64,000 nt of DNA from Lacisediminimonas profundi (GTDB taxonomy: Bacteria; Pseudomonadota; Gammaproteobacteria; Burkholderiales; Burkholderiaceae_D), in the NCBI RefSeq assembly GCF_008831265.1, contig NZ_VTTH01000001.1, positions 992,001 to 1,056,000 on the forward strand, read 5' to 3'. The notes beneath the pieces were generated by a model. That model saw nothing but the letters and a program-made list of their open reading frames with translations. It made no database searches and was not told the DNA's origin. Position 1 is the stretch's first letter; every line of letters begins with the position of its first letter. Shown in pieces: positions 1 to 8,489 of the stretch. The translations under genes and the position numbers were made by a program.

Positions 1-1146
1 GGCGGTCGACTGGCTGGACAGCATGCCGCCGTTGCCATGGGCAACCGCCGTGCGCGCCCCCGCTATCTGCCGTTCTCCGCACTCCCCGCGCAACTGGCGC
101 ACGGATTCAATGATGGTGAAAATGCCGTACATGCCCGGATGTACGCAGGACAGGCCGCCGCCATTGGTGTTGACCGGCAGGTGTCCGCCAGGCGCGATGC
201 CGCCGTTCTGCACGAAGGCCGCGCCTTCACCCTTCTTGCAGAAGCCAAGGTCTTCCAGGAACAGCAGCGTGTTGATGGTGAAGGCGTCGTACAGTTGCAC
301 CATGTCGATGTCGGACGGCGTCAGGCCGGCCATGGCAAATGCTTCGCGGCCGGATTCGGTCGCAGCGGTCACCGTCAGGTCGTGCATCGACGAAATCTGG
401 CGATTCCACACCGCAGTCGCGTTGCCCAGCACGTACACCGGCTTCCTGGGCAGGTCGCGCGCCCGCTCGGCGCGCACCAGCACATAGGCGCCACCACCAT
501 CGGTGACCAGGCAGCAGTCGCGCACCGAAAGCGGATCGCTGATCATGCGTGCATTCAGCACGTCGTCGATCGACAGCGGATCGCGCATGAAGGCTTCCGG
601 ATTCATGCGCGCCCAGGCGCGCGCCGCCACCGCCACTTCGGCCAGGTCGCGCCGGGTGGTGCCGAACTGATGCATATGGCGCGACGCCGCCAGTGCATAG
701 GCGGAAGGCGGCAGCATCGGTTCATACGGCGTTTCGTAAGGCTGGGGGTCGAGGTGGCGGCGGGCTGCGACCATCTCGCGCCGGCCGAATGCGGCCGTAC
801 GCTGCGCGCTGCCGTAGCAGACCAGCACCGCATTGCACTGGCCGGACTGCAGCGCCAGCATCGCCGGCAACAGATGGGCGACGAAGCTGGAGCCGCCCAG
901 CATGGTGCTGTCCAAAAAGCGAGGACGGATGCCGAGATATTCGACCACCGGCATGGACCACATGCTGGCGCTGGAACTGGCGGTGCACAAGCCGTCGATG
1001 TCGCTCATCTTCAGGCCGGCATCGGCCACTGCGGCGCGCGCCGAGCGCGCCAGGATTTCCATATCGGTGAAGCCATGTGCCTCGCCTTGGCCGAAGGTGG
1101 CGACGCCGACGATGGCGGCGCTGCCGCGCAATGATTGCAGGCTCAT
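1..1146 (-). CDS. Thiolase-like protein (SCP-x / lipid-transfer thiolase family), 3' end cut by window edge
   Basis: The reading frame is open from an ATG at 1146 to position 1 without a stop, so the C-terminus lies outside the window; 382 codons are visible. It begins MSLQSLRGSAAIVGVATFGQ and contains the SCP-x thiolase landmarks: a CTASSSASM segment near residue 63 where classical thiolases carry the nucleophilic Cys, a LYDAFTINTLLFLEDLGFC segment, and the late NTNGGGLSCVHPG and VAHGNGG motifs. Members of this non-condensing thiolase group cleave or form acyl-CoA bonds in side-chain degradation of sterols, aromatics or branched acids. The start overlaps the stop of the upstream zinc-ribbon protein gene by 4 bp (ATGA), the standard pairing for this family, which supports the start and joint function. 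Substrate unknown. Confidence 0.85.
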   Translation of the reverse strand, partial: MSLQSLRGSAAIVGVATFGQGEAHGFTDMEILARSARAAVADAGLKMSDIDGLCTASSSASMWSMPVVEYLGIRPRFLDSTMLGGSSFVAHLLPAMLALQSGQCNAVLVCYGSAQRTAAFGRREMVAARRHLDPQPYETPYEPMLPPSAYALAASRHMHQFGTTRRDLAEVAVAARAWARMNPEAFMRDPLSIDDVLNARMISDPLSVRDCCLVTDGGGAYVLVRAERARDLPRKPVYVLGNATAVWNRQISSMHDLTVTAATESGREAFAMAGLTPSDIDMVQLYDAFTINTLLFLEDLGFCKKGEGAAFVQNGGIAPGGHLPVNTNGGGLSCVHPGMYGIFTIIESVRQLRGECGERQIAGARTAVAHGNGGMLSSQSTA

Positions 1147-1544
1147 GCCTTTTCCCCTTCCAGTGCATCGAACACGACCAGGCCCTGTCCATTTTCGACT
1201 TTCACCCGGGCTTGCACGCGCTGGCCGATTTTCACGTCCGCCGGGGGCAGGTTGTCGACGCGGCTCATCAGGCGCACGCCTTCGTCCAGGTCCACCAGCG
1301 ACACGTTGTAGTCGCCGCCGGCATCGGGCTTGCGCCGTACGGTGGTCACCGCGTGCACGGTGCCCAGTCCGGACGGCGGCACCAGCGCCAGTTGGTCGCT
1401 GCCGCAATGCGGGCATAGCTCGCGCGGGAAATACACATGGCGGCTGCAGCCATTGCAGCGCTGGATCAGGAAGCGGCCATCGTCCAGCGCCGTCTGGTGC
1501 GCGGCCTGGATGCCGGTGGGTCTGGAAGTGTCAGTCTCGTTCAT
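1143..1544 (-). CDS. OB-fold / zinc-ribbon acyl-CoA-associated protein (DUF35 family)
   Basis: This 133-residue protein has an N-terminal rubredoxin-like zinc ribbon (RCNGCSRHVYFPRELCPHCGS, two CxxC pairs) and a C-terminal OB-fold segment (VSLVDLDEGVRLMSRV ... KIGQRVQARV). Family members sit next to SCP-x-type thiolases and act as an accessory subunit that probably shapes or covers the acyl-CoA site. I chose the start MNETDTSRP at 1544 because the ribbon begins about 20 residues later, as is usual; the frame is open upstream to 1637, but that extension is basic low-complexity sequence. Its stop overlaps the thiolase start by 4 bp, so the two are translationally coupled. Confidence 0.85.
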   Translation of the reverse strand: MNETDTSRPTGIQAAHQTALDDGRFLIQRCNGCSRHVYFPRELCPHCGSDQLALVPPSGLGTVHAVTTVRRKPDAGGDYNVSLVDLDEGVRLMSRVDNLPPADVKIGQRVQARVKVENGQGLVVFDALEGEKA

Positions 1545-1629
1545 GCTTGCCTTTGTCGGTTCCTGTTCTTGACCTGGCTGGTCTTTGATTGATTGATTTT
1601 TGCCTGCTTCCCTGCTTGCCGGAGCGCCA

Positions 1630-2364
1630 TCATCCAAGCTGCTCCGCGGCGGCGCAGGTCGCGCGCACCCTGGCGGCGTGTTCTTCCAGCAGGGGTTCCA
1701 TCCGGTAGTTGGGTCCGCCGACGGAAATCCCGTACCACTCCTTGTTGAACCGGAACGACCACGACACTGCGGCGAGGTCGTCGACGCTCTCGCGAAGGTT
1801 GGAATACCAGCCGCGCTCGCGCGAGAGTGCCAGGTCTGCCTCCAGCGCTTGTTCGTCGGTCAGGGTGAAATCGGTGAACCTGGCCCACTGGCAGTCGGCC
1901 AGCATCGCATGGCGCTCTTCGGGATCGAGCGCGCCGAGGATAGCCTTGGCCACCGCGTTGGCGTGGATAGGGCGGAACTCGCCGGCGCCGGCGGTGTAGC
2001 GAACGCGCTGTTCCGACTCGACGACGTCGAGGTAGACCACCATCCCGGCCTGCAGCTTGCCGAACATGATGCTTTCCCTGGTGTCGTCGCGAAGTTTCGC
2101 CAGCAGCGGGCCCATGCGTCCGAGCAGCGAGTCGCCGGAGGAAATTTTTTCGGCAATCTGGAGCAGGCGCTTGGTCGGGTAGTAGCCGGCACGCCTTTCG
2201 GCCTCGTAGATGTAGCCGCGGTTCTCGAGCGTGCGCACCAGTGCGAAACAGCTGGATACCGGGATCTCGAGCAGGCGTCCCAGTTCGGACAAGGGCAGCG
2301 GTCGCCCTTCATTGGCGAAGGCCTCGAACAGATCCAGGACTCTGGTTGCGGTTTTCACATTCAT
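1630..2364 (-). CDS. IclR family transcriptional regulator
   Basis: This 244-residue protein has an N-terminal winged helix (residues about 4-65, TATRVLDLFEAFANEG ... PVSSCFALVRTLENRGY) followed by the IclR effector domain. Characteristic segments are GKLQAGMVVYLDVVESEQRVRY, HANAVAKAILGAL and the C-terminal VSWSFRFN ... YGISVGGPNYRM. IclR proteins bind small acids or acyl-CoA-pathway metabolites and control adjacent catabolic operons. The gene lies upstream of, and on the same strand as, the thiolase/zinc-ribbon pair and is divergent from the AEC transporter at 2486, so either or both could be targets. No effector can be read from the sequence. Confidence 0.9.
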   Translation of the reverse strand: MNVKTATRVLDLFEAFANEGRPLPLSELGRLLEIPVSSCFALVRTLENRGYIYEAERRAGYYPTKRLLQIAEKISSGDSLLGRMGPLLAKLRDDTRESIMFGKLQAGMVVYLDVVESEQRVRYTAGAGEFRPIHANAVAKAILGALDPEERHAMLADCQWARFTDFTLTDEQALEADLALSRERGWYSNLRESVDDLAAVSWSFRFNKEWYGISVGGPNYRMEPLLEEHAARVRATCAAAEQLG

Positions 2365-2485
2365 GAATTAAGTTTCACGGATGTGAAATAAAATGTCAAC
2401 CAGCTATTTTCCCGTCTGCAAATTGTTCTGCAATTAATGCGATCATTCGGGTCCTTCGGTTGAAAACCGGAATCCGGAAACGAGA

Positions 2486-3415
2486 GTGCGCGAGATGATT
2501 GCAGGCCTGGCGGGAGTCTATTTGGCGGTTGGCACGATGCTGATGCCGGTACTTGTCTGTATCGCTGTCGGCATAGGGTGGGGTCATCGCAAGCTGGCCT
2601 ATCCGGGCATGTTCGTGTCGACGCTGGTGACCATGGTGGCGACGCCGGCACTGGTGTTCCACACGCTGGCGACCACCCGGCTGGCGCCTGGGACGGTGGT
2701 ATCGGTGGCCCTGGCTGCCGTGCTCGGCATTGCGTTGATGGGCGTGCTGAGCGCGATCGTGCTGCGGATCGCCGGATTTCCGGTGCGTACCCTGGTCCCG
2801 ACCGCGACCTTCCCCAACGCCGGCAACCTTGGCTTGCCGCTGTCGCAACTCGCATTTGGCGATGCCGGGCTGTCGGTGGCGGTGGCTTTTTTTTCCGTCA
2901 CCTCGTTCCTGCAGCACACGGTGGGAGTCTCCCTGCTCACGGCGAACAAGGGGGGCAAGGCCGGCAAGCCCGGCCTGATCAGCCCGGTTGTGCTGGCGGC
3001 GGTATCCGCAGTGATCTTGCGGGTGGCGGATCTGCCGGTGCCGGGCTGGATTGTCGAGAGTACCCGCATGCTGGGCAGCCTGACGATTCCGTTGATGCTG
3101 ATCAGCCTGGGGTACACACTGGTGACGATCTCGTTCAGCAGCATCCGGGAAGGCTTCATGCTCGGCATGATCAGGCTGGGCGTCGGCGTGGTCGGCGGTA
3201 CGGCAGTCGTCAAGTTGCTTGGGCTGCCGCCGGAGGTGGCCGGCGTCACCTTGTTCCAGATGATGATGCCGGTGGCGGTGATCAACTACATGTACGCGCA
3301 GCGCTATACCGACCATGCGGATGCAACCGCCGGCTCGGTGGTGGCGTCCACGGCCTGCTTCCTGGTGTTATGTCCGCTGGCGCTGTGGTATGCGGGAGCG
3401 CCGTTGCAGTTTTGA
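2486..3415 (+). CDS. AEC (auxin efflux carrier) family transporter
   Basis: A 309-residue polytopic membrane protein with about ten hydrophobic segments. It has the AEC pattern of two five-helix halves, including the N-terminal GWGHRKLAYPGMFVS region and the broken-helix FPNAGNLGLPLSQLAFG segment around residues 110-126 typical of the family (bile-acid/auxin carrier fold). Bacterial relatives export or exchange malate, malonate or other carboxylates. The ATG at 2486 is used; an in-frame ATG at 2495 is an alternative. It is transcribed divergently from the IclR regulator, with about 120 bp between the starts, which suggests IclR control. Substrate unknown. Confidence 0.85.
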   Translation: MREMIAGLAGVYLAVGTMLMPVLVCIAVGIGWGHRKLAYPGMFVSTLVTMVATPALVFHTLATTRLAPGTVVSVALAAVLGIALMGVLSAIVLRIAGFPVRTLVPTATFPNAGNLGLPLSQLAFGDAGLSVAVAFFSVTSFLQHTVGVSLLTANKGGKAGKPGLISPVVLAAVSAVILRVADLPVPGWIVESTRMLGSLTIPLMLISLGYTLVTISFSSIREGFMLGMIRLGVGVVGGTAVVKLLGLPPEVAGVTLFQMMMPVAVINYMYAQRYTDHADATAGSVVASTACFLVLCPLALWYAGAPLQF

Positions 3416-3477
3416 AGGGCGTCCCTCTCGCGGTCTTTCAAGGGAGGCAAAGGGAAGCGCCAGTTGCGGCGCTCCCC

Positions 3478-3505
3478 AAAGCGGCCATCACAAAGCGGCC
3501 ATCAC
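3478..3505. repeat. 14-bp tandem duplication at the 3' end of the Ldh-type gene
   Basis: AAAGCGGCCATCAC occurs twice head to tail. The second copy overlaps the stop codon of the minus-strand dehydrogenase gene (TCA at 3502-3504). It looks like a simple slippage duplication. Confidence 0.7.
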
Positions 3506-4563
3506 AAAGGCTCGATCCCCAGTTCTTCCGCCAATGCCGCCAGGTCCTTGACCAGTCCGGCGGCCAGGGGAATTCCCCTTTCCGCATACTCCCGGCGTTT
3601 GCCGAAACTCTGCTCGCCCGGTAGCCAGATCCGCTCCACGCCGGGCAGGCGCTCGCTGTTGCGCAAGTCCCGGATCAGGTGATCCAGCGCGGCCTTGAAC
3701 ACGGATGGCTCGGCGAATGCCGCCAGGTCCAGCACCAGCACCGACTGTCCGGTATTGGTCGGCGTGGTGTGGTCGTGATTGAAGTCGACCACGTCCCGTC
3801 CCATCGCCGCGCCGTTCAGGGTCCCGGCCAGCAGTCCGACGATCAGGGCCAGCCCATAACCCTTGTGATTTCCGATCGGCAGCAGGAAACCTTCGTCGGC
3901 GCGCTTCGGATCGAGCAGGGGCTGGCCCTGGCGGTCGATCATCCAGCCTTCGGGCATTTGCTCGCCGCGCTTGGCCTTGGCCTTGACCTTGCCGTAGGCG
4001 GCAACCGTGGTCGCCATGTCCAGCACGACCGGCGGCTCGTCGCCGGCCGGCACGCCGACCGCAATCGGATTGGTCGACAGCAGCATTTCCGCACCGCCCC
4101 ATGGCGGCAGGTGATTGGCGTTGCCGACTGCGAAGTACAGCGCAATCATGTCGTGCTCCACCGGCTTGCGCACATACAGCGACGCCGGGCCGGCGTGATT
4201 GCTGTTGCGGGCGCCGACCCAGCCGATGCCAGCATTCCTGGCCTTTTCCATCGCCAGGTCCACGGCCTGCGACATGACCAGGTGCCCCATGCCGTTGTCG
4301 CCGTCGATCACCGCCATCGCAGCACGTTCGGTGACGACGTGAATGTCGGGACGGGTGTTGATGCCGCCGGCGCGAATGCGCTTCACGTACTGTGGCAAGC
4401 GTATCGCGCCGTGCCCGTCCGAGCCCTGCAGGTCGGCAGTGGCCATCAGGGTGGCGACGCGGCCGGCATCTTCTGCGGGCAGGCCGGCGTGCTCCAGGCC
4501 TCTGGACAGGAAGGCCTGGAGCCGGTCAAAGCTGACCGGGTTGGATTCGCTTCGTGAGGTCAT
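3502..4563 (-). CDS. Ldh family NAD(P)-dependent 2-hydroxyacid dehydrogenase (malate/L-lactate/ureidoglycolate type)
   Basis: The 353-residue protein belongs to the Ldh2/MDH2/YlbC-like oxidoreductases, which are unrelated to classical LDH. Family hallmarks are SDGHGAIRLPQYVKRI near the N-terminus (catalytic-region His), NSNHAGPASLYV, STNPIAVGVP, and the GNHKGYGLALIVGLLAG motif near residue 240. These enzymes oxidise or reduce 2-hydroxy/2-oxo acids such as malate, lactate, ureidoglycolate or diketogulonate. The start MTSRSESNP at 4563 is preferred; an upstream open extension reaches 4650 but overlaps the preceding gene and is Ser/Thr-rich. It is the last gene of a four-gene operon with an SMP-30 lactonase, a GntR regulator and a Bug receptor, consistent with uptake and oxidation of a hydroxyacid. 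Confidence 0.88.
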   Translation of the reverse strand: MTSRSESNPVSFDRLQAFLSRGLEHAGLPAEDAGRVATLMATADLQGSDGHGAIRLPQYVKRIRAGGINTRPDIHVVTERAAMAVIDGDNGMGHLVMSQAVDLAMEKARNAGIGWVGARNSNHAGPASLYVRKPVEHDMIALYFAVGNANHLPPWGGAEMLLSTNPIAVGVPAGDEPPVVLDMATTVAAYGKVKAKAKRGEQMPEGWMIDRQGQPLLDPKRADEGFLLPIGNHKGYGLALIVGLLAGTLNGAAMGRDVVDFNHDHTTPTNTGQSVLVLDLAAFAEPSVFKAALDHLIRDLRNSERLPGVERIWLPGEQSFGKRREYAERGIPLAAGLVKDLAALAEELGIEPL

Positions 4564-4588
4564 CGTTGGTTGCCAGGTTTGCGCTTGC

Positions 4589-5557
4589 TCACTGCAGCTT
4601 GATGTTTGCGGCCGGGATGATTTTTTTCCAGCGCGCGATGTCGTTGACATACAGCTCGTTGAACTTCGCCGCCGACAAGGGCGCGACCTGGGCGCCGGCC
4701 TTGGTCAGTCGTTCGCGCATGGCCGGATCCTCCAGCAACCTGGCCACGCTGGTGGCGACGAAGCCGGCAAGGTCAGGCCCGGTGCTGCCCGGCATGAACA
4801 CGCCCTGCCACAGCGTCATCTCGTAGTCCTTGAGTCCCGATTCCTGCATGGTCGGCAATTCCGGCGTGCCGGGGTAGCGGGTGGCGGCGGTCACGGCCAG
4901 CGCGCGCAGGCGGCCGCCCTTGTACTGCGGCAGGCCGACCGGCATGCCGGCGAAGTAGTAATCCAGTTGGCCGCCGAGCAGGTCGGTCGCGGCCAGCGAG
5001 CCGCTCTTGTAGGGAACATGCACCGCATCGATCCCGGCCAGCACCTTGAACAGTTCGCCGGCCATGTGATCGGAGTTGCCGATGCCGGATGAGCCGAAGT
5101 TCAGCTTGCCCGGCCTGGCCTTGGCGGTTGCTACCAGCTCGGCCACGCTCTTGGCGGGCGAGTTCGGATTGACCACCAGGATATGCGGGGTGGAGGTCAC
5201 GCCGGCAACCGGCAGCAAGTCCTTTGTGCCATTGAAGGGGAGGCTGGGGTTGGCGGCGATGCTGATCGCCAGCCCGTTCTGTGCGAACAGTATGGTGTAG
5301 CCGTCCCCAGTCGACTTGGCGACCGAATCGGCGGCGATATTGCCGGCCGCGCCGGGACGGTTTTCCACGATTACCGGCTGCTTCCACTGCTCGGACAATC
5401 CCTGCGCAACAATACGGCCGATGATGTCGGTCGAGCTTCCCGGCCCGTAGCCGATCACCATGCGCACCGGCTTTTCGGGAAAGGTAGCGGCGTGGGCCGC
5501 CCCTGCCGCCGACAGTGACATCAGGAACATCATCAGGAGGCGTCTCTTTATATTCAT
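4589..5557 (-). CDS. Bug/TctC-type periplasmic substrate-binding protein
   Basis: The 322-residue protein starts with a clear signal peptide (MNIKRRLLMMFLMSLSAAGA, cleavage after AHA) and continues TFPEKPVRMVIGYGPGSSTD, the family start in which the loop binds a substrate carboxylate. Further Bug landmarks are VENRPGAAGNIAAD, GSSGIGNSDHM, HVPYKSGSLAATDLLGGQ, and a C-terminal AKFNELYVNDIARWKKII. Bug proteins are usually receptors for carboxylic acids, with or without TctAB membrane partners; none is in the window. The start is supported by an AAGGA-type ribosome site upstream of 5557. It lies 25 bp upstream of the Ldh-type dehydrogenase and downstream of the GntR gene, so it probably binds the substrate or inducer of that operon. 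Confidence 0.92.
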   Translation of the reverse strand: MNIKRRLLMMFLMSLSAAGAAHAATFPEKPVRMVIGYGPGSSTDIIGRIVAQGLSEQWKQPVIVENRPGAAGNIAADSVAKSTGDGYTILFAQNGLAISIAANPSLPFNGTKDLLPVAGVTSTPHILVVNPNSPAKSVAELVATAKARPGKLNFGSSGIGNSDHMAGELFKVLAGIDAVHVPYKSGSLAATDLLGGQLDYYFAGMPVGLPQYKGGRLRALAVTAATRYPGTPELPTMQESGLKDYEMTLWQGVFMPGSTGPDLAGFVATSVARLLEDPAMRERLTKAGAQVAPLSAAKFNELYVNDIARWKKIIPAANIKLQ

Positions 5558-5598
5558 GGTCTTGATCCTTGGTTGATGTTGAACAGCGATTGCGGCAT

Positions 5599-6375
5599 TC
5601 AGTTGCTGGTACTGGAAGGGCGGGACAATCCTTTCAACTCCATGTTGAAGGTGAAGCGGTTTTGCGGATGGCGGGTAACGGTGACTTCGAACGGGTCGCC
5701 CTTGGCATCGAAGTAGCGGCGCGTGATGACCAGGCACGGCGAGCCTGGGGGCACATCCAGCAGCTTTGCGTGCTGCGCCGACAGGACGTCGACGTCGATC
5801 TGTATTTCTGCGCGGTCGATGCTGACGCCGAAATGCCGCTCGATCTGCTCGAACACCATTTCGCGCGCATGGTTCTTCATCTTCGCCACCTTGGCGAATT
5901 TGTGCAGGATATGAATGTCGGTCCATGCCAGCGCCAGCTTCGATTGCTCGTCGCGGCGCAGGGCCCCGATGTGATACCAGGATGAGCCGAGCGGCGCTTT
6001 CAGGATCGGCTGCAGCGTCGTGTCGCATTCGACGTAACGCTCCACCTGGTTCTCGCGATAGGTGTTGCCCGGATAGCGCAGGACGTCGCGCAGTGTGTTG
6101 AAGTCCTGGCTGTACACCCGCGGCTGCGTACACGATATGACAGTCGATGCAGCGCCCTGGCGGCGCTCGATGAAGCCGCGCTCCTGCAGGCTCTTGAGCG
6201 CATGGCGCAAGGTATGCCGGCTGACGCCGGCCTCCTCGCACAATGCCTTTTCCGACGGCAGGGACGAGCCGACCGGCCACTCGCCCGAGCGGATCCTCTC
6301 CAGCAAATCCCGGGCGAGCTTTTCGTGCAGCGTCTTCGGCTGCCCGGGATCAACGCGAGAATCAGTGAAGGCCAT
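5599..6375 (-). CDS. GntR family regulator, HutC/UTRA subfamily
   Basis: This 258-residue protein has a GntR winged helix (residues about 16-80: LHEKLARDLLERIRSGEWPVG, LPSEKALCEEAGVSRHTLR, GFIERRQGAAS) and a UTRA ligand domain (residues about 105-250) ending in CLVITRRYFDAKGDPFEVTVTRHP, the usual UTRA effector-site strand. It sits between the lactonase gene (2 bp gap) and the Bug receptor gene (41 bp gap) on the same strand, so it probably regulates its own operon. Three GGACAAGT direct repeats in the divergent promoter at 7305-7490 are candidate operator elements. The effector is likely the hydroxyacid or lactone used by this operon. Confidence 0.9.
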   Translation of the reverse strand: MAFTDSRVDPGQPKTLHEKLARDLLERIRSGEWPVGSSLPSEKALCEEAGVSRHTLRHALKSLQERGFIERRQGAASTVISCTQPRVYSQDFNTLRDVLRYPGNTYRENQVERYVECDTTLQPILKAPLGSSWYHIGALRRDEQSKLALAWTDIHILHKFAKVAKMKNHAREMVFEQIERHFGVSIDRAEIQIDVDVLSAQHAKLLDVPPGSPCLVITRRYFDAKGDPFEVTVTRHPQNRFTFNMELKGLSRPSSTSN

Positions 6376-6377
6376 GC

Positions 6378-7304
6378 TCAGGAAAGGCCATACATCTGCT
6401 TGCCCGCGACAGGCATGTCGGCGACCAGGATGTCGCCGGACAGGGACTCGGTGATGTACAGCTTCTTGTTGTCCGGGCCGCCGAAGCAGATGTTGGCCAG
6501 GTGATGGTGGTGCTTGTTTTCGGAATACACCAGATGGGTCGGCAGCATGTTGCTATCGAAGCGCCACACGCCAACGCCGAGGTGGCAGACCAGCAGGCCG
6601 TTTTCGGAATCCATCTCGATGCCGTCCGGGCCGGCCGCACCGCCCGAAAGCTGGATCGCGACGCCGGTCTTGGAGACCGAGCCGTCCGCCATCAGCGGCA
6701 GGCGCCAGATCTGTTGCGAGCGCGTGGCGGCGACGAAGCAGTGCTTCTCCTGCGTGTTGAGCGTGATCCCGTTCGGGCTGGGAACGTTCAGCGCCAGCCG
6801 GTCCAGCTGGCCGTTTGCGCGCAGCCGGAATACGCGGCCGGTCGGATCGGCAATGCCGGTTTGCCCCTGGTCGGTGAAATACAGGTCGCCATTGGATGCG
6901 AAGTGCAGGTCGTTCAGGCCCTTGAACGATTCGCTGTACATCGAACTCAGCACGGTCTCGATCTTGCCGGTCTTCGGGTCCAGCACCATCAGCCCGTGCT
7001 TGTAGCAGGTGATGAAAGCGCGCCCGTCCTTGTGAAACTTCAGGCCGTTCGGCCAGCCGTCGTACTGGCAGACCAGTTCCCATTCCCGTTTCGGCGTAAT
7101 GCGGAAGATGCGTCCGAACGGGATGTCGAGAAACCACAGGTTGCCGTCGCGATCGAAGGAAGGGCCTTCGAGGAAGCACTCCACCTCCGCGCCCTGACGG
7201 TTGGGATCGGACCAGGCGGTGCGGGATTTCTTGCGGAATTTCTCCGGCATCGACATGAAAACTTCAGCCTTGATCAGTTCCGGCTGTTTGAACGGATTGA
7301 ACAT
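6378..7304 (-). CDS. SMP-30 / gluconolactonase-like beta-propeller hydrolase
   Basis: The 308-residue protein shows the six-bladed SMP-30 propeller signature. Key segments are EVECFLEGPSFDRDGNLWFLD (with the metal-binding Glu), NGLKFHKDGRAFIT, LNDLHFASNGDLYFTDQG (Asn and Asp metal ligands), PSPNGITLNTQEKHCFVA and GPDGIEMDSENGLLV. The family hydrolyses sugar lactones, organophosphates or similar esters using one divalent metal. It has no signal peptide, so it is probably cytoplasmic. It is the first gene of a minus-strand operon (lactonase, GntR, Bug, Ldh-type dehydrogenase) and is divergent from a hydroxyacyl-CoA-dehydrogenase-like gene. A sugar-acid or hydroxyacid lactone is the natural guess for substrate. 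Confidence 0.88.
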   Translation of the reverse strand: MFNPFKQPELIKAEVFMSMPEKFRKKSRTAWSDPNRQGAEVECFLEGPSFDRDGNLWFLDIPFGRIFRITPKREWELVCQYDGWPNGLKFHKDGRAFITCYKHGLMVLDPKTGKIETVLSSMYSESFKGLNDLHFASNGDLYFTDQGQTGIADPTGRVFRLRANGQLDRLALNVPSPNGITLNTQEKHCFVAATRSQQIWRLPLMADGSVSKTGVAIQLSGGAAGPDGIEMDSENGLLVCHLGVGVWRFDSNMLPTHLVYSENKHHHHLANICFGGPDNKKLYITESLSGDILVADMPVAGKQMYGLS

Positions 7305-7332
7305 GGAGCTCCCTGTTTGTTTTTTCGGTTGA

Positions 7333-7464
7333 GGACAAGTGTGAAGAAACTACAAAACAAGTCCGGACAAGTTGTTTGCGTTACACGAGATTGATTCAAG
7401 TGTAAGATCAATTCAATTGCAGCACAAGGAACAGCGCACTTTGGTCGTGCTTGTATGGACAAGT
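7333..7464. promoter_or_regulatory. Divergent promoter region with three GGACAAGT direct repeats
   Basis: The octamer GGACAAGT occurs at 7333-7340, 7365-7372 and 7457-7464. The middle copy adjoins the self-complementary core GTCCGGAC. The region separates the lactonase operon (minus) from the dehydrogenase gene (plus). The copies look like binding sites for the GntR/UTRA regulator encoded at 5599-6375, but this is inference. Confidence 0.4.
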
Positions 7465-7490
7465 CAGAAATTTCGAGAGGAGAAGAAAGC

Positions 7491-8405
7491 GTGGAAAAAA
7501 TCGTCGTAATCGGCACTGGCACGATGGCCGTGGGGATTGGCGCAGGATTCATCAATGCGGGGATGGCAGTGGTATTCCTCGGCCGCAGCTTGGACAAGGC
7601 AGCGACCGTGCTGGCCGACGCAGAGAAACTCGCAGCCACCCTGGATCGGGTCGAGGGCCTTGCGCCCGGCGCCGGCTCCGCCGGTCTGATCGATAGCTGG
7701 AACGACTGGCCGGGCGTGAACTGGGTGATCGAAACCGTCGCCGAGAATTTTGAGTTGAAGCGCGAATTGTTCGCCGCGCTCGACGCCCGGGTGCCGGCCC
7801 ACATTCCGATCGGCACCAACAGCTCCGGCTTTCCGATCACGCGCATCACGGAAGGACTGGCGACGCGCTCGCGCATGTTCAACGCCCACTACTTCATGCC
7901 GGCGCATCTGGTACCGCTGGTCGAGGTCGCGCTTGGGGAGGATTCCGATCCGGCCCTGGCTGAAAAAGTTTGCGAACTCTATCGCCGCGCAGGCAAGAAG
8001 CCGGTGCTGGTGCGGCGTGACATCCCCGGCTTCCTGGCCAATCGCATCCAGCACGCGCTGATGCGGGAAGCGCTGGCCCTGATCGACAGCGGCATTGCAT
8101 CGCCCGAAGATGTCGACACTGCCGTGCGCTACAGCTTCGGCTTCCGCTATGCGGCGGCGGGTCCGGTGCTGCAAAAGGAAATTTCGGGATGGGACAGCAT
8201 GGCGCGGGCGGCGCAGGAGATTTATCCCTCCTTGTCCAACACCCATGTGCTGGCCGACTGCGTGGCCGGCATCATCGCAGCCGGCAAGACCGGGATGAAA
8301 GCCGGCGCCGGCTTCGTGGAGTGGCCGCCAGAGCGCGCCAAAGCGGAGCGTGCCGCTTATGAAAAGCGGCTGCAGGCGGCGTTCCGGGTATTGTCGATGG
8401 ACTGA
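7491..8405 (+). CDS. 3-hydroxyacyl-CoA dehydrogenase-like NAD-binding enzyme
   Basis: Starting at the GTG at 7491, the protein is 304 residues. This start is chosen because a strong ribosome site (AGAGGAGAAG) ends 5 bp upstream and the Rossmann fold begins at once (EKIVVIGTGTMAVGIGAGF, GxGxMxxG). An in-frame ATG at 7455 would add 12 residues without such a site. The NAD domain covers residues about 1-180 (NSSGFPITRI, FNAHYFMPAHLVPLVEV with the catalytic His) and the helical C-terminal domain starts at DIPGFLANRIQHALMREAL. The family includes 3-hydroxybutyryl-CoA, L-gulonate and carnitine dehydrogenases. Next to a lactonase operon, an L-gulonate or hydroxyacid role is possible. Substrate uncertain. 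Confidence 0.87.
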   Translation: MEKIVVIGTGTMAVGIGAGFINAGMAVVFLGRSLDKAATVLADAEKLAATLDRVEGLAPGAGSAGLIDSWNDWPGVNWVIETVAENFELKRELFAALDARVPAHIPIGTNSSGFPITRITEGLATRSRMFNAHYFMPAHLVPLVEVALGEDSDPALAEKVCELYRRAGKKPVLVRRDIPGFLANRIQHALMREALALIDSGIASPEDVDTAVRYSFGFRYAAAGPVLQKEISGWDSMARAAQEIYPSLSNTHVLADCVAGIIAAGKTGMKAGAGFVEWPPERAKAERAAYEKRLQAAFRVLSMD

Positions 8406-8489
8406 CGCCGGGCAAAGGAATCGGCATCCGGTTTCGCATGCAGCCGGCGCGCCTGGCCACCAAGGCCGGGCAGGGCGGTCTCAGGTGGT

